A DNA stretch of 64,000 nt from Hydnum rufescens UP504 (lineage: Eukaryota; Basidiomycota; Agaricomycetes; Cantharellales; Hydnaceae): NCBI GenBank assembly GCA_014904985.1, contig MU128910.1:503399-567398 (forward strand), written 5' to 3'. Below are positions 38,239-51,027 of this stretch, one piece after another; positions within the stretch are counted from its first letter, which is position 1, and every line of letters begins with the position of its first letter. Below the pieces are notes generated by a model, which had not been told where the DNA came from, searched no databases, and saw only the letters and a program-made list of their open reading frames with translations. Position numbers and translations under genes: made by a program.

Positions 38239-38327
38239 GAGAGGGTTTTCGGCAAGCTCCGCACCTCTCTACGCGTCTGGCGCTATCACCCACGCGTTGA
38301 CATAAGATTTCAAAGGAATGGACAAGC
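38239..38327. promoter_or_regulatory. Short head-to-head intergenic gap (VPS34 / unknown gene)
   Basis: If both starts are right, this 89-bp gap must serve as, or lie within, a bidirectional promoter. No specific motif recognised. Confidence 0.3.
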
Positions 38328-41300
38328 AAGATGCAACGCGGGACTTTACCTTTGCTAAACTATCCGATCTGACCTTACCAGTTACATTCCGAATGTGAGG
38401 GCCACTGAACATCGCTAGGGCCTATAAAGTTAATTGCTTCGTACAAACAGAACGCAGCTCGAGGGTAATAGGAAGACTCATAGTGCAACAGAGATTCTCG
38501 AACATCCAGAGCTTCGATTTACTGGTGCCCAGTCCAAGTTGGCTTCCACTCTTTCTGTTTTGGCGGACTGCTCACATTGTGTCTAGGGCACCTTCTGATT
38601 TATATGTTACATGCCAGCTGGTGGCAGACAATAAACCCCTGACCATACCTTTCCGGACCTCGTTTAAAGCCTTCAAGACTAATTTCGTGTAGATATTCTC
38701 TGACCCCCTGTGACTCTGCGGCCCTAACTATTCGTGTTCTTCGCAGCTGGAACGAATGGATCAGTTTGCCTATAAAGTACTGCGATCTTCCATTGAGCTC
38801 CCAGATAACATTTACTGTCTGGGATATATCGGGGCCACGGAGTGCTGCTCCAGTTGGAGGATCCACCTTTCGCCTATTCAGCAAGAAATGGTATGCATCA
38901 GCTTGTGCCAGTTTCAATCTGTATTTAATCCGATTGTGTTCTACCTAGTACTCTCGTAGGGGCAGTCATCGCCTGCTGTTGTGGCCCGGACAAGAGGCTG
39001 ACGGATCCGTGGAGACTCGAACTCCAAGCAAAGTCGGTCTCCAGGATGAGATGGGCCGACTAGAGAAGGCAAATAATACGGTTTCCTGAAAATAGAGGGG
39101 GTGCCGTGCTCTGACGTGATTTGCATGTAGCTTATGAAGAAATTGAACGAGATGATCTTCCCAAATTGGATTGGCTCGATACACTCGCATTCCGGAAAAT
39201 GGAGGAAGTTCGAGCGGTACGTCCGGGATAGTTCCAACGTCCTACACTGTCGCCTGAATTGGTCTGGTAGGCTGAGACCGCTAAATCAGATCGCCTCTTT
39301 CTGTACATCGACCTTCCTAAATTCGACTTTCCCATCATTTTTAGTGAACCCGTAAGTTTCAGTCCTCAGTGCTCTTATTTCTGCTTTGACTTCTTCGTAG
39401 GAGCCTCTAGTGCCTACACCCACACCTGGCGGAATCGTGACACCTTCTCCAGTACCCAGTACACCAGCCCTCATTAATATTCATTCCGACATGCACCTCT
39501 GGGCAGTGCTTGACCCTGAGATAGCCCGGACAAACCCAGTGGAAGATAAACACCGTCGCCTCGTACGAAGTCATCGAAGTGGTCCCCTGGATCGCGAACT
39601 GAAACCTAACGCCCGAATACGCGACGAGCTCAATGTGAGCTCCAGTTGTCTTCTCCATCTACATGGATCAGATGTTTCTCATCAACTTTTGGGACCCCAG
39701 GAAATTCTGAACTTCCCACCGACCCAACCTTTAACCTCTGAAGACAAAGATCTCATCTGGAAATTCCGTTTCTATCTTACCCGGGACAAGAAGGGGCTGA
39801 CCAAGTTTCTCAAGTCCGTCACTTGGCGAGATCCTAGCGAAGTCAAACAAGCCGTGGAAGTGCTCTTGCCTATGTGGACAGACATTGAAACAGATGATGC
39901 GTTGGGATTGCTTGGCCCCGGCACTGTGGACTCGAGAGTCCGTGCTTTTGCGGTAAGACAGCTTGCACGTGCGGATGATGATGTGAGTCGGCTGTCAGTC
40001 TCGCATGCACCTCCTTACTTGATGTCTCTATATTCCTTGCTACGCTGTTATTCCACAGGAACTCTTGCTGTACCTCTTGCAACTGGTTCAGGCCCTCAAA
40101 TTTGAGAGTACCCCAAGCGAGATAAGGACATCTCGTTCCTCATCCAATCACGGACTATCCAACGAAGACAGTGGTCTTGCCGACTTTCTCGTTTCCCGAG
40201 GCGTTCGGAATCCCATTCTCGGGAATCGCTTCCATTGGTATCTTATGATCGAGTTGGAGAACAAGCTGAGTGCCAAAATATACGGTCGGGTGGCTTACAA
40301 ATTCATGACCAAGATCATGGAGGTGATACATTTTCCTGTCTACAGACGCAGGTATTTATTGCTTATATTTTTTTTTGGCGCTAAGCTCGAGAACGGTGCG
40401 GCACGAAGGGAAATCCTCCGCCGGCAGGGAGAGCTTCTCGCGATGCTGTCTACACGAGCGAAGGAGATTCGGATGTCAAAGGACGCACGCCCAAAGAAAA
40501 TCGACAAGCTGCGGGCTTCGATCTTGGACTCCAAAAATGGACTGCACACCATGGCCCCGCTTCCGCTTCCTCTCAATGCACGGATAGAGATTACTGGACT
40601 CATCGCAGAGAAATCTTCGGTCTTCAAATCGAATCAATTCCCTTTGTTGTTGTACTTTCAATGTGCTGATGGGAGCGAGTATCCGGTCATCTTCAAGAAT
40701 GGAGACGATATGAGACAGGACCAGCTTGTCATCCAACTTTTCACATTGATGGACCGTCTCCTGCGCAAAGAGAACTTGGATCTCCGTTTGTCACCATACG
40801 ATGTCCTTGCTACTGGTACGCAGGAAGGGATGGTACAGTTCATCCCGAGCAAGACCATCGCGGCTATCGTAAGCGATCATAGCACAGTATTGAATTATCT
40901 CAGATTACATAGTCCTGACGAGGGGAGCGTTGGGACGTATGGCGTGACACCGTCCGTCATCGATACGTTCATCAGGAGCTGTGGTAAGACCCAGACCTTG
41001 TTATGATTCCTGTAGACACCTCACGTTACACTCTAGCGGGATACTGTGTCGTAACATATATACTTGGCGTTGGAGATCGGCATCTGGATAATCTCCTGGT
41101 GGCCCCTGACGGTGCGTGTTCAAGCATACATATTGTGTCGAATGGCTAATGTATTGTTCTGTCCAGGCCATTTCTTTCATGGTACGCTATCTCACCTCTT
41201 CGACACACAGTGGGGCTAACTTCGTCCTTCAGTGGATTTCGGCTACATACTGGGCCGCGATCCCAAACCGTTCCCGCCGCCTGTCAAAGTCTGTAAGGAG

Positions 41301-41606
41301 ATGGTAGATGCCATGGGCGGTGCTTCGTCATCACATTACGCGAGGTTCAAAAACTTATGTTTCACCGCCTTTACCATCCTCCGCAAGAGCGCAAACCTGA
41401 TCCTTAGCTTGGTGGCGCTCATGGTGGATGCGAATATCCCCGATATCAAGCATCGAGACGTACATGAGCAAATCCAAGAGAAGTTTAGGTTGGATCTAAC
41501 GGAAGAGGAGGCGATCAAACATTTCGAAACGCTTTTGAACGAGACGTCCTATTTTGCTGTTGTATTTGATAAGATCCATGACCTGGCTCAATACTGGAGG
41601 AGTTAA
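38328..41606 (+). CDS. Phosphatidylinositol 3-kinase VPS34 (class III)
   Basis: Makes PI3P on endosomes, vacuole and autophagosomes, in complexes with VPS15 and VPS30/ATG6. The ATG at 38328 gives [20 protein letters not shown], the usual N-terminus. The C2 domain follows ([20 protein letters not shown], then WNEWI joined to [20 protein letters not shown]). The accessory helical domain includes [19 protein letters not shown] and the run [18 protein letters not shown]. The kinase domain has [17 protein letters not shown], the catalytic loop [12 protein letters not shown] (about 41065-41100) and the activation segment start HVDFGYILG, split by an intron with a GTACGC donor. It ends [13 protein letters not shown], the family's membrane-binding C-terminal helix. 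Catalytic Asp/His/Asn and the DFG are present. About eleven introns. Tandem with AP-3 beta 280 bp downstream. Confidence 0.92.
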
Positions 41607-41887
41607 TTGATTGTCATATCCTATTGTAATCCTACCTGGGTTGTCTGATGGTCAATTCGGGAGCACGCTTCTGAGCACGGGACATAAAACATAGGAAGTG
41701 CCTAAGGCGATTTTAAGCCCTTTTGTCGACGAGAGGAGAAAATTCGGTACGCTATAGTAGGTGCTGCAACGGAAATTGCCGATCAACCTGCCCTCTCCGC
41801 TTTGGTTCGCCACGACATCTGGGCCGATTGTTTCTTGTCCCTGTATTCTATATCAATCCATAATACTTCTCAGGCGTGGTGCTCACC

Positions 41888-44798
41888 ATGGCGGCTCTTA
41901 CTAATCTTGGGATGCGCATCCAAGAGACGTTCTCAGAAAGCACGCGCGATATGGCGTTCATTGGGAGGTCAAGGAACGCCGAATTCTTTGACACTGGCGA
42001 GGACAAGGTCAGAAGATTCGACGGCAGCTCGACGGATCTTCGGAACGCGAGATTCTGGAGGGTATGAAGAGGCTCGTAGCAGTGAGTCTTGCGGACGCTT
42101 GTACAACAATCCATGAGCCATGGAAATTGATTATCGTAAGCCTGGCGGGCCAGTTGATTTCAAAAGGTAGAAATGTTTCCGAATTTTTTGCACAAGTTGT
42201 GAAAAACGTTGGCTCGCCGAACCTCGAGATCCGCAAGCTGGTATACATCTACTTGCTCCGATATGCGGACTCGGAGCCCGACCTCGCTTTACTTTCAATC
42301 AACACTTTCCAAAAAGACTTGTCGGACAGTAATCCTCTTATTCGTGCCATGGCATTGCGTGTTTTGTCTGGAATTAGAGTATCTATGATCGCATCCATCG
42401 TGGTCATTGGTATCAAAAAGTGCGCCTCAGATTTGAGCCCGTATGTCAGGAAAGCGGCTGCCCTGGCCATACCGAAGGTTTATAGGTGAGGCCTCAGTCC
42501 CTTCATCAATCTTCGGGTATTAGTTAATAGGCGGCCTGGTTAGCCTCGATCCGTCACAATTGTCATCTCTAATGCCATTCTGGTCGGTTTATTACGGGAC
42601 CGCTCTCCGCTTTCAATAGGTGCAGTAGCAGTGGCGTTCGATGCCGTTTGTCCAACACGTCTCGACCTCTTGCACCAACAATATCGACGGTTATGCCGTA
42701 TTTTGAGCGACGCAGACGAATGGGGCCAAGTCCACTTAATCGACCTTTTGGCACGATACGCTCGCACCATGCTCCCTGCACCATCAGTTTGTATCTATTA
42801 TGGGGCTCGGTTAGCGCTGCGGAGGCTGATAGCTGTGTCGTACAGGAGACTTCTGAGTATCTGGATTCAGATTTAAAACTCCTATTGGACAGTGCAGAGC
42901 CCCTTTTCCAAAGCCGGAATCCCGCTGTAAGATGATTCGGTCTTCATCAAAGTGTGCCCCGTTCACGCAGCTTACAGCTTGAATGTGGCGCAGGTGACAA
43001 TGGCGGTGGTACGGGTGTTTTATTATCTTGGGCCCCCACCAGAACGTGTAAAGGTCATTGCGCCCCTTCTCAGTCTGATGCATCGTTCACCCGAGATCGA
43101 GAGAGTGGTGTTGGGGAATTGCCTTGTTGTCGCCCGAGACCATCCGGTAGGTGCGCCATGTTCCTTATAGCCTCTCAAGGAAGCTTTTTTCACGGATCCT
43201 ATAGACACTTCTTCATCGTTATCTATCCCGATTCATTGTTCGAGCAGATGACCTCCCGCCTACCAAGCGCGTGAAAGTAAAGATATTGTCAAAGCTCGTC
43301 ACTGCGGGAAATTTCGACACCATCATTTCAGAGTTCAAGGTGAGCGTTGACGCTGGCCTCGGCATATTGGCATTGTTCTAAGAAGTATCCTTTTCTTTCG
43401 CCCCCCGAAGGATTATACATTTGATATGGATGATGATTTAGTTGCCGATTCTATTCAAGCAATTGGTCGATGTGCGCGGGTTATCCCTGAAGCACTCGAG
43501 CACTGCTTGAGCATTCTGATGAGGCTGATCAGGAGCACTCATGGTACATCCGTCATTCAACCTGTCAACTTCGATTACCAGATCTAAATGCATCTTTTCA
43601 GAGGCAACGGTTACTAACGCAATACTTGTCCTCAAATATCTATATCAATATCGGCTTCTGACGTCAAGTGGCTTCCTACTCACCCTCAACATCGAGAATC
43701 GTCGCGGACCTCGCACGTCGTCTTGATACAATACAACATCCTGCTGCGCGCGCATGCATCATCTGGCTCGTCGGGCAGTACTGCCCTGCTGAAACAGGAG
43801 ATATTCTTCCCACTGTCGTTCCCGGAATGGCTGACTGGGCACCTGACGTCCTACGTATAGTTGCAAAATCGTTCCCCACTGAGGCAAGATGGTCCATTCA
43901 ATTGCAATTCGATTGTAACGTATTCACATGGGGGCATCACAGGCAGATCCGGTTCGCCTTCAAATATTGACATTGGCAGCCAAACTCTTCGTCGTCTCCC
44001 CATCCACGACTGTGATTCAGCTTCTTGCGCGGTACGTATTCGCTCAAGCCCGATTCGATATAAACTACGATGTGCAGGATCGTGGGCGAATGCTGTGTGC
44101 ACTGCTGAGAGGAGTTCCAGGTGCACAGGATCTGGATGGTGCAGGAGAAGCGGAGGCGGGAGTCGATGAGGATGCATGGGAACGAAGAACAAAGGAGAAG
44201 GAAGCCAACATAGGTGGGGTTATTCTGCGGCTGAGCAGGCACGGGCAATATTGTTCGAAGGGAAGGGGGTGGTTGACGATGGGGAGGAAGTGGTCCCTCC
44301 TGGTGCGTAGAATAATTTTCAAATTTGCTAGGAGGTGATACTAAATCCGTGATGCTGCCGTACAGGTCTCGAGACTCTCGGGACAATCGGCATTGTGATG
44401 GGGAAGACTATATATGGTGATTTCGCCCGGCGATTTTTCGATTGGTCTGAAGGGACAGATCCTTTGCTGCGTGATTCACCGGTATGTGTCATGACCCTAG
44501 GAGGTAATTGTTTCTGTTGACCGGATCTTTGTAGGCCGATGTTCCACCACAAGCTCCCCAACTTCCTCAGGCATTTGGAAGCGGAGGGACTGCGCGCGTT
44601 GCTAGTGCCGCTCCTGTTGTCCTCACGCCGACGACGACGACGACGACGACGAGTGTTCCTGGAAACGGTAAGAATTGGCGTGATCTGGATGCATTCTACG
44701 CTTCGGAAGAGAGTGACGAGGGAGATAGTGGCGGCGAGGATGACGAAGAAGAAGAGGAGGAAGGCAATGGGGAAAGCTCGAGTGAGGATGAAGGGTGA
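41888..44798 (+). CDS. AP-3 adaptor complex subunit beta (APL6)
   Basis: Large chain of the AP-3 coat that sorts cargo from Golgi/endosome to the vacuole. The start MAALTNLGMRIQETFSESTR and RNAEFFDTGEDKVR match the family, as do LISKGRNVSEFFAQVVKNVG, EIRKLVYIYLLRYADSEPDL, NPLIRAMALRVLSGIRV, LLRDRSPLSIGAVAVAF and DADEWGQVHLIDLLARYAR (adaptin repeats). It ends with a Thr run encoded by (GAC)n, then GNGKNWRDLDAFYASEESDE and a Glu/Asp/Ser tail ending SSSEDEG-stop. About a dozen introns. Two single-base losses are apparent: near 42011 (VR-KIRRQLDGSSERE needs one more base) and near 42565 (LDPSQL-VISNAILVGLL). Both sit in conserved exons, so this is either a recently broken gene or consensus error. 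The last exon has been copied into the 57-60 kb block. Confidence 0.88.
44627..44655 (+). repeat. (GAC)n microsatellite in the AP-3 beta last exon
   Basis: Eight or so GAC/ACG units encode a threonine run in the AP-3 beta frame. In the duplicated tail at 57.77 kb only about three units remain. Confidence 0.8.
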
Positions 44799-45023
44799 AG
44801 GGTGTACATGTAGGGGGTGGGCGAATACATGGGCCGATCTGATTGTCTCTAAAACGATTTTGACGGAGGCTCCGACTTTCGTCCTAGACTTGGCGGGGAT
44901 CATTAAAAGGGATTTTCAGGCCCTATGCACCAGGTGCCCAAATCAAATTAGGCGCTGGTGTGGGAACAAGGGCGACCTCAGAAATTAAAACTGGTTACTG
45001 CCGACGGTTGAGATTTCACGTGT

Positions 45024-46327
45024 GATGTCTACCCATCCCTACAATGCTCTCGTTTATGCTCACCAGCGTTAGCGCAGGTTAGCTGGACAACGTTGACGGA
45101 GACGCTCTTGTGTTTTTTTGACCCTCACCCGCCCATAGCAAAGGACTACGCCCCCTTCGCACACAGAGCACCAGACTTGGACGATCCTGGGCCATCAAAC
45201 CTTTCGACCATCCTCAGGTCACAATCACGCACTCACGCACTCACATCACAAATATCCCATGGGCCTGACATAGACGAACCCCCTCCGAACGGTTCTAACG
45301 ATAAATACGGTGTGATCCACGATATCCTACGCAATCACGACCTTTACGCCGTCCTCGACGTCCCAAAAACCGCAGACCCAAATGCCTTCCGGAGAGCATA
45401 CATGAAGCGCTGCAAAGCGTGCCACCCAGAGTATGTTATTTCCTGCTCGTTTCACTTATCACGCCGCGTGTTTACATTCTTTTGCCACCCCCCTTCGTTC
45501 CCTAGTAAATATCCTGCCTATCCCCTTGCCACTGTCGCCTTCCAAAAGGTCTCTTTCGCCTACAGCGTGCTCTCCACCCCGTCCTCCCGCCGTCTATACG
45601 ATACTCACGGAATGTCTTCGCTCCATGAAAACGGTGATTCCTTCACGCATCCCAGTTATTCTTCCCGGGCAGACGAGACGCTTACGGGCGTCCTGTTGGG
45701 TGTGTTCTGCGATTTCATGGAGGGCGACTTTCAAATGCTTCGGGCATTTCTTCGTGCGTGCAGTTCAATGCGGATGATCAGTGCCTGCCGCTCACCTTGT
45801 GCACAATCCACTCCATAGGTGCTATGAATGACATCAACCCCGCCCTCAATGTCGGGACGATACCATCGAATCCCTGGTGAACACATTTGTACGATTAAGA
45901 GAAATTCTTCTCAGTATGCCTGCTGCGCCTCTTATCTTCCCCGACCGTCCATTCTGAGTTTTACGTTGTAGCCGGGCAGAAGTACGTGCGCATCGTGCAC
46001 TTTGAGCTCATCCGGTTGTACGAGATCCAGCATTCCCTTCGTCAATTATCTTATTTCGATGTCTGTGGCCGATTACGGCTCACATTGCAACTCGCACGGG
46101 TTACTCTCAGTCTACCCTGTGCGATCGACCAAGCCTTACTGGCCGAGGCCGAGGAGGAAGACCGTGCAAGGGGTCTGAACGGGCGTGATACAAATGTCCC
46201 AGCGTCGGCGGTGACCGACGGCGAACAGAGCACGACCAAGCGACGGCGGGGTATCCTCCATCCTCGAGTGAATTCGATGCTAATATCGGTGTGTGGTGTT
46301 CTCGAATTTGGGGAACGGGTCCTGTGA
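45024..46327 (+). CDS. J-domain (DnaJ-like) protein
   Basis: Predicted Hsp70 co-chaperone. The J domain reads HDLYAVLDVPKTADPNAFRR, then CKACHP, an intron, and DKYPAYPLATVAFQKVSFAY with STPSSRRLYD. The HPD tripeptide is intact because the aspartate codon is completed across the intron (donor GTATGT at 45433). The C-terminal domain has FVRLREILLS, YVRIVHFELIRLYEIQHSLR and GRLRLTLQLARVTLSLP, a pattern common to a basidiomycete J-protein family. After AMNDINPALNV the frame is lost by one base (about 45855): the duplicated copy at 56.6 kb still reads through this point, so a one-base deletion here is likely. The start is uncertain (ATG 45024 or 45044, with a short first intron). Confidence 0.75.
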
Positions 46328-48113
46328 CCGTGGTTGATCCTTCGTGTGTGATTCCCGGGCTCCCTCGACACATACCCACGTCTCGTGGGATGGATGCCTT
46401 TTTCATCTCACCCACCCCCACCCCCCGTCCACTTCACATGTTCTCCTCGGTAATTGATCCTCCTTTTTAATTCTGAAAAAAAAAAACACACACCTTGGTT
46501 TAGTAGGCGTCAAGTGTCATGTTGTGCTATGTACGTTCCGGGCAGATAGGATACTCATTTCTCTTTGCTCATGCTTGTTTCTCACTGCTGTCATATTTCG
46601 TTATTCCTTGTTCTCTGTTGTTCCATGACATATCTTCTCCCGCATCTCCCTCCCTTTCAACCTTTTAACTATACTTACAGTGGCTCCTGGAACCTGTCTC
46701 CGCTTATTCTTCTGCCTTTCTTTTTTTTTCTTTTTTCGCACGGCTACTTATCATACTTAGTTTACTTTTATGGCAGGAGATGTTCCACCCCCAAATTTAA
46801 GACGATGACTCATGATTCCTCGAAGGCACCCCAGTTTCCCGAGGAAGATGGACGGGTTGAAACCATGCAAGAAAAAAAATGATATGCACCTCCACAAATA
46901 AAATAAAAAGCACCATATCAGTGTCCTCACTGATTAGCATGTTTCAGCTTCCTCCGACCCACACGACCCGTCCCGCGAGATATCACTTCATCACCTTGGC
47001 ACATTCCTTAATTACGTCTGCAAAGATCGATGTGTTCGGCGCACAGGTTCACAGCAACGCGCAGCGCATCACACGCGTGCGCGCACAGCGAGCAGAGAAT
47101 ATCATCTATCTGTGTGTGCCTAAGGGATGGCAAGAGTCATTACGGCCCATCTCCACACGAGAAGGATGTGGGATGCTGACTATGGGAAGCAGCCGCCCCC
47201 GCTTAGAGCAGCACGTGGGGATGTGTGGTGGTCTCCAGGCATCAATGCACGACGGTGGCGGCAAGTTCATTCAGATCTGCACTCGATGTCAGCCATCCTT
47301 CCTCAACTAATCGGGGGACACGCATTCAGAACCCGAATACGTACAGGCAGTCACCATCACGGCCAAGGGAAGGCTTCGGGCGCACGGACATGCTCGACAC
47401 AACCCGAGATAAGCTCTCGGGCTTATTCAGCAGTACTGTATTTACAAAAAAGGCGGGATCAGCGCTTTATAGGAAATGACATCCCGCTTTTGACTGAAAG
47501 GGTTAATACAAAAACGGGCCTATCCGGGGTAATTCGGTCCAAAACGAGGTACCAGGCGAGGGACTGCGAAGGGCTGCGAGCGTAGACATACTTGGATAAT
47601 GACATTGTCTTGTATAGCGCGATTATCTTGACTCGTGGCGGGGCGGGACTGAAGCGGTGTAGATGAAGGTTCGTGAAGTGTTGTCATGGATGGACATCCA
47701 ACTTTCAGCGACCAAGCATATCAATACGATCTAGGACCAGAAATGGTTCGGGAGGGTCAGATCATGGTCGATCCTGGTATCACCCACTCAGAGGAACTAT
47801 GGATGGGGGAGTCACGGAATTACGTACGACGAGAACCACGCCTCTTAACCCCCCGCTTCATTCCAACATCTCGTCTGGCCAAGAGGAGTACGCAAACGTT
47901 TCACATCGGGAGCCGGGAAAGCAAAAGCTTGTGAACTACGGAGGGAAACGTTGAGCCTTCTCTAGCTAGACGAGATTCGGCGATGGGGGGGAGGTCAGAG
48001 GCTCGACGAGGGGCGAGAGGGCGAGAGGGTGATCGCTTGTCGAGGGACGTGTGGCATCCTAGACAGAGCGATGGAGCAGACGGAGGAAGAGGGAGAGGAC
48101 TGTAGCAGTTGGT
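46328..48113. other. Gene-free region downstream of the J-domain gene
   Basis: Contains an A-run (46477-46486), T-rich sequence (46660-46760) and short frames without motifs. A 3' UTR for the J-protein gene is expected at the left end. No RNA gene or terminal repeat seen. Confidence 0.4.
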
Positions 48114-48305
48114 TTAGTTTTTGTATCCCCAGCTAGCCATCTGTTGATCAAAGAGCCGGAGGCGGGTATTATCGTGCCACTTTTTGTCTTCGGATATGTC
48201 CACAAGTTCCCGGTGTGAACTACCGTTATGGTTAGCAGCGGGCAGTTCCTGGTCTACGGCAATCCCCGGAAGTAAAAAAACCAGAAAACTCAGCACAGCG
48301 ATCAT
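48114..48305 (-). CDS. Possible small secreted or membrane-anchored peptide
   Basis: A 63-codon frame from an ATG at 48305: a hydrophobic N-terminal segment MIAVLSFLVFLLPGIAVD looks like a signal peptide or anchor, followed by a polar part (ELVDISEDKKWHDNTRLRLF) ending MASWGYKN-stop. The composition is protein-like and the Kozak context acceptable, but no family is recognised and no intron is needed. It may also be the last exon of a longer gene. Confidence 0.3.
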   Translation of the reverse strand: MIAVLSFLVFLLPGIAVDQELPAANHNGSSHRELVDISEDKKWHDNTRLRLFDQQMASWGYKN

Positions 48306-51027
48306 GCTCAACGCCAGCCCAGCACGCGAGAGAGAAATCGCACCTAAATAAGTGGCTATTACCGGCCGCAGCGCCTGGCAGTGCGCCGAGGCTACAGGGC
48401 ATGGGACAACTGGGAGGGCTCATTGACCAAGCCGCGCTGCCGCGCCACAGTGTAACTTTGAGGCGGCCTGGTGCGAGCTGTCGGCCTCCGGAAGGGTTAT
48501 AGACTGTATTGAAGGCGCATTTGAATTCCAACCTATGGAATAGGCTTAGGTTGGAGAGCACGTGACTTTGGGGCGTTAACTAACGGTTCAATGTGGGGAC
48601 TGGCGGGTGTCATGCGTATAAGGGAGTGCATCGTAACGCCTCCGATGACACCAAGAGGTAGCAAGTCGACAACCCCCGAAAGAGGGCCTCAAATTTGCGA
48701 CGACGGACCGGTAGCGTACAAAGACAGAAAGGAAAAGGTGGAGTAAGGGGAGGCAGGATGGTGGACACAAAAATAAACGGGACACTAAGCGTAGCGTACC
48801 GAAGAGAACAAGAGAAAAACTACGAATACAGCGCAAGGTTATACGTCTGAAAAGAATCCGAGGTGGAGCGCCACTCGGGACCCGCAGCAGCGTGAGGACG
48901 GCATGAAGCTGACACACAAGCGATGTGAGGCAGCGAGTGAGTAAAAACCTATTAGTATGATCCAAACCATATCCCCATCAGCGAGATGCAAAGAACTCGC
49001 AGAGATATGGAACTACCAAAAGGCTGCAAGTGCACTTGCCAGCGTGAAAACTGCAGGTGCGCGCGACAGCGGGACAACTGGAAGAGGGTCGAAATCAATA
49101 AATTAGGAAATGTCGGTGTTTGTGCATGGGGAAAAACTGCAATGGCTTACTACGATACAGAAGTGCTGCCTTATCAATTGGGAATTGTGAGGTCATGCAC
49201 GGGTCGGTCCATGGTTCAGTCCGAAAGATGGTACTGGAAAGTGGTTCAAATTGGGGGTTACAGAATAAACCAATAAAATTCATTCCTTCCCATGAGCACA
49301 CATCAAGACTGCATCCAATCAGACTGCAGACTATGCTTGGCATGGGTCACACGTGTCACATCGATGAAAGTAAATTATGTAACAATGTCACAAGTCACAT
49401 CTTGTGCCTGACCTCGGTGAGACATCGATGGGTGAGAACGTGTCGAAAATAAACTAAAATTCCCGCAAAGGGAGGCGGAGCCGATGAGTGCTTGTCCAAT
49501 ATTTTGCCGGCACACCGATTATTTCTATAATATACTACACGCGTGGCAACAATCGCTTCTGATGCCCAGGAAGACATTACTTGGCGGTCGCCAGGCGTGT
49601 CAGTGTGCGTTGCCGGCCACGTACGACCCCCTAGTAACCTTCCTACGTATTTATTCCCACCGATTTATATGTGGTCCGTGAAGCATCACGAGGCCGCCCC
49701 GGGTGAGGTCTAAATACAAAAAAGGATTAGGAGTGTTAGTTCCTAATAGCATACCTACTTTACATACCTGAACCAATCCAAATCGAGGATTCCTCATTAC
49801 ACCACACAAAACCTTGAAGATCGACTGCTAACCAAGGTGACGAATTAAAATACGCACGCGAGTGGTTGCCTAGTTTCAGTCGCGCGAAATTCATTTCCGG
49901 CCCGCCCCGCTTAACTGCATCACATAAAGTCTAGAGCGCGAATCTGGCGGTCACAATAATTCGCCAGGTTAGGAGTGAACAAAGGCTATAGTCAAGTCTT
50001 TGGCGTTAATCGGCTTATATATGACATGTGGGCCCTGGGGTTTCGCGATGGCCCTCAGCATCAGATTCGATCTCATGGAAAAATGGGGCGTCAAGTGGAA
50101 CGCGGCAAGAAGTAGTCCGATCTTGGTCAAAAAAATGCCGAACAGGGATGAACTATTCGGTAGCTGCGTCGCGTTCCTGCAGCCTTGCTTGGCGAATCCA
50201 AAAACATGAGCAAGGAGAGTCGGCGACGCTGCTTGACCCACACCGTAAATCATCCGTGTCGCCTTCGCTGCTAGGCATGGAGAATACAGAAAGGACGCCA
50301 TAGGGGGGAGAACAACCTTTACATAACGAGCCTTTGATAACAACCCAACCCTCGGGTATGCAACCAATTCAAGGGTTGACAGATGCTTTGGTGGGGGTAT
50401 TCTGGCGAGACTGCTGGGTCTGCTTTAGAAGCGTGCCATATGCAGGGTCAGAATATGGTTAATGATCATAGGTGGCTTGTGCAATTGAGTCAGATGGAGA
50501 AATGGCCTCGTGAAGGGGGGGACCAGCGGCAGTGTCAGCCGATGAGAGCCACCGGCCCTGTTGATCCAGTGACTGCCAGTGACTGGAACTAGTGCGGCCC
50601 GCTCACGGGGCTGGGCGATGGTTGTCTTCGGCTTTGTCGTTCCTACAGACAAGGAAGGACACGAGAAAAGGACAGACAAAACGATCAAGAGTAAGAGAGA
50701 CTGACTGAAGCGGAAGCAACCGCCGAACGTTTAACCGGAGATATTCGGCATGCCATAATTGGTTATTATTGAGGACCATTCAATTGACCGTACCTGAACG
50801 ACAAGTCGACCATAATCGCTTGGGATTAAGCACACAGAGGGGGGTGTGCTTTCTGATGGGGAGGGGACGACGTGAGGCGACTACAAAAGGGAGGGCGCGA
50901 GGCGCAAATCTCTATTGGGATTTACCAAGCCGTCGTGCCGAGGGCGCAGGCCGGAGGATGTCATTCCGCCTTAGCATTCATGTCTTCCCCCTATATAAAG
51001 GCGCTCGTTTCCCCCACAAGCCCTCTC
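48306..51027. other. Long gene-free region upstream of the MFS gene
   Basis: Only short frames without conserved content on both strands. The right end holds the MFS promoter, with a TATA-like CTATATAAAG at 50991-51000 about 30 bp before the preferred start codon. Confidence 0.4.
50991..51000 (+). promoter_or_regulatory. TATA box-like element of the MFS gene
   Basis: CTATATAAAG is a near-perfect TATA box. It lies inside the reading frame if the upstream ATG at 50980 is used, which argues that the ATG at 51028 is the real start. Confidence 0.5.

Noticed and set aside
45421..45436. Apparent HPE instead of HPD in the J-domain protein
   Set aside because: The third residue is completed across an intron (GA joined to T), restoring HPD.
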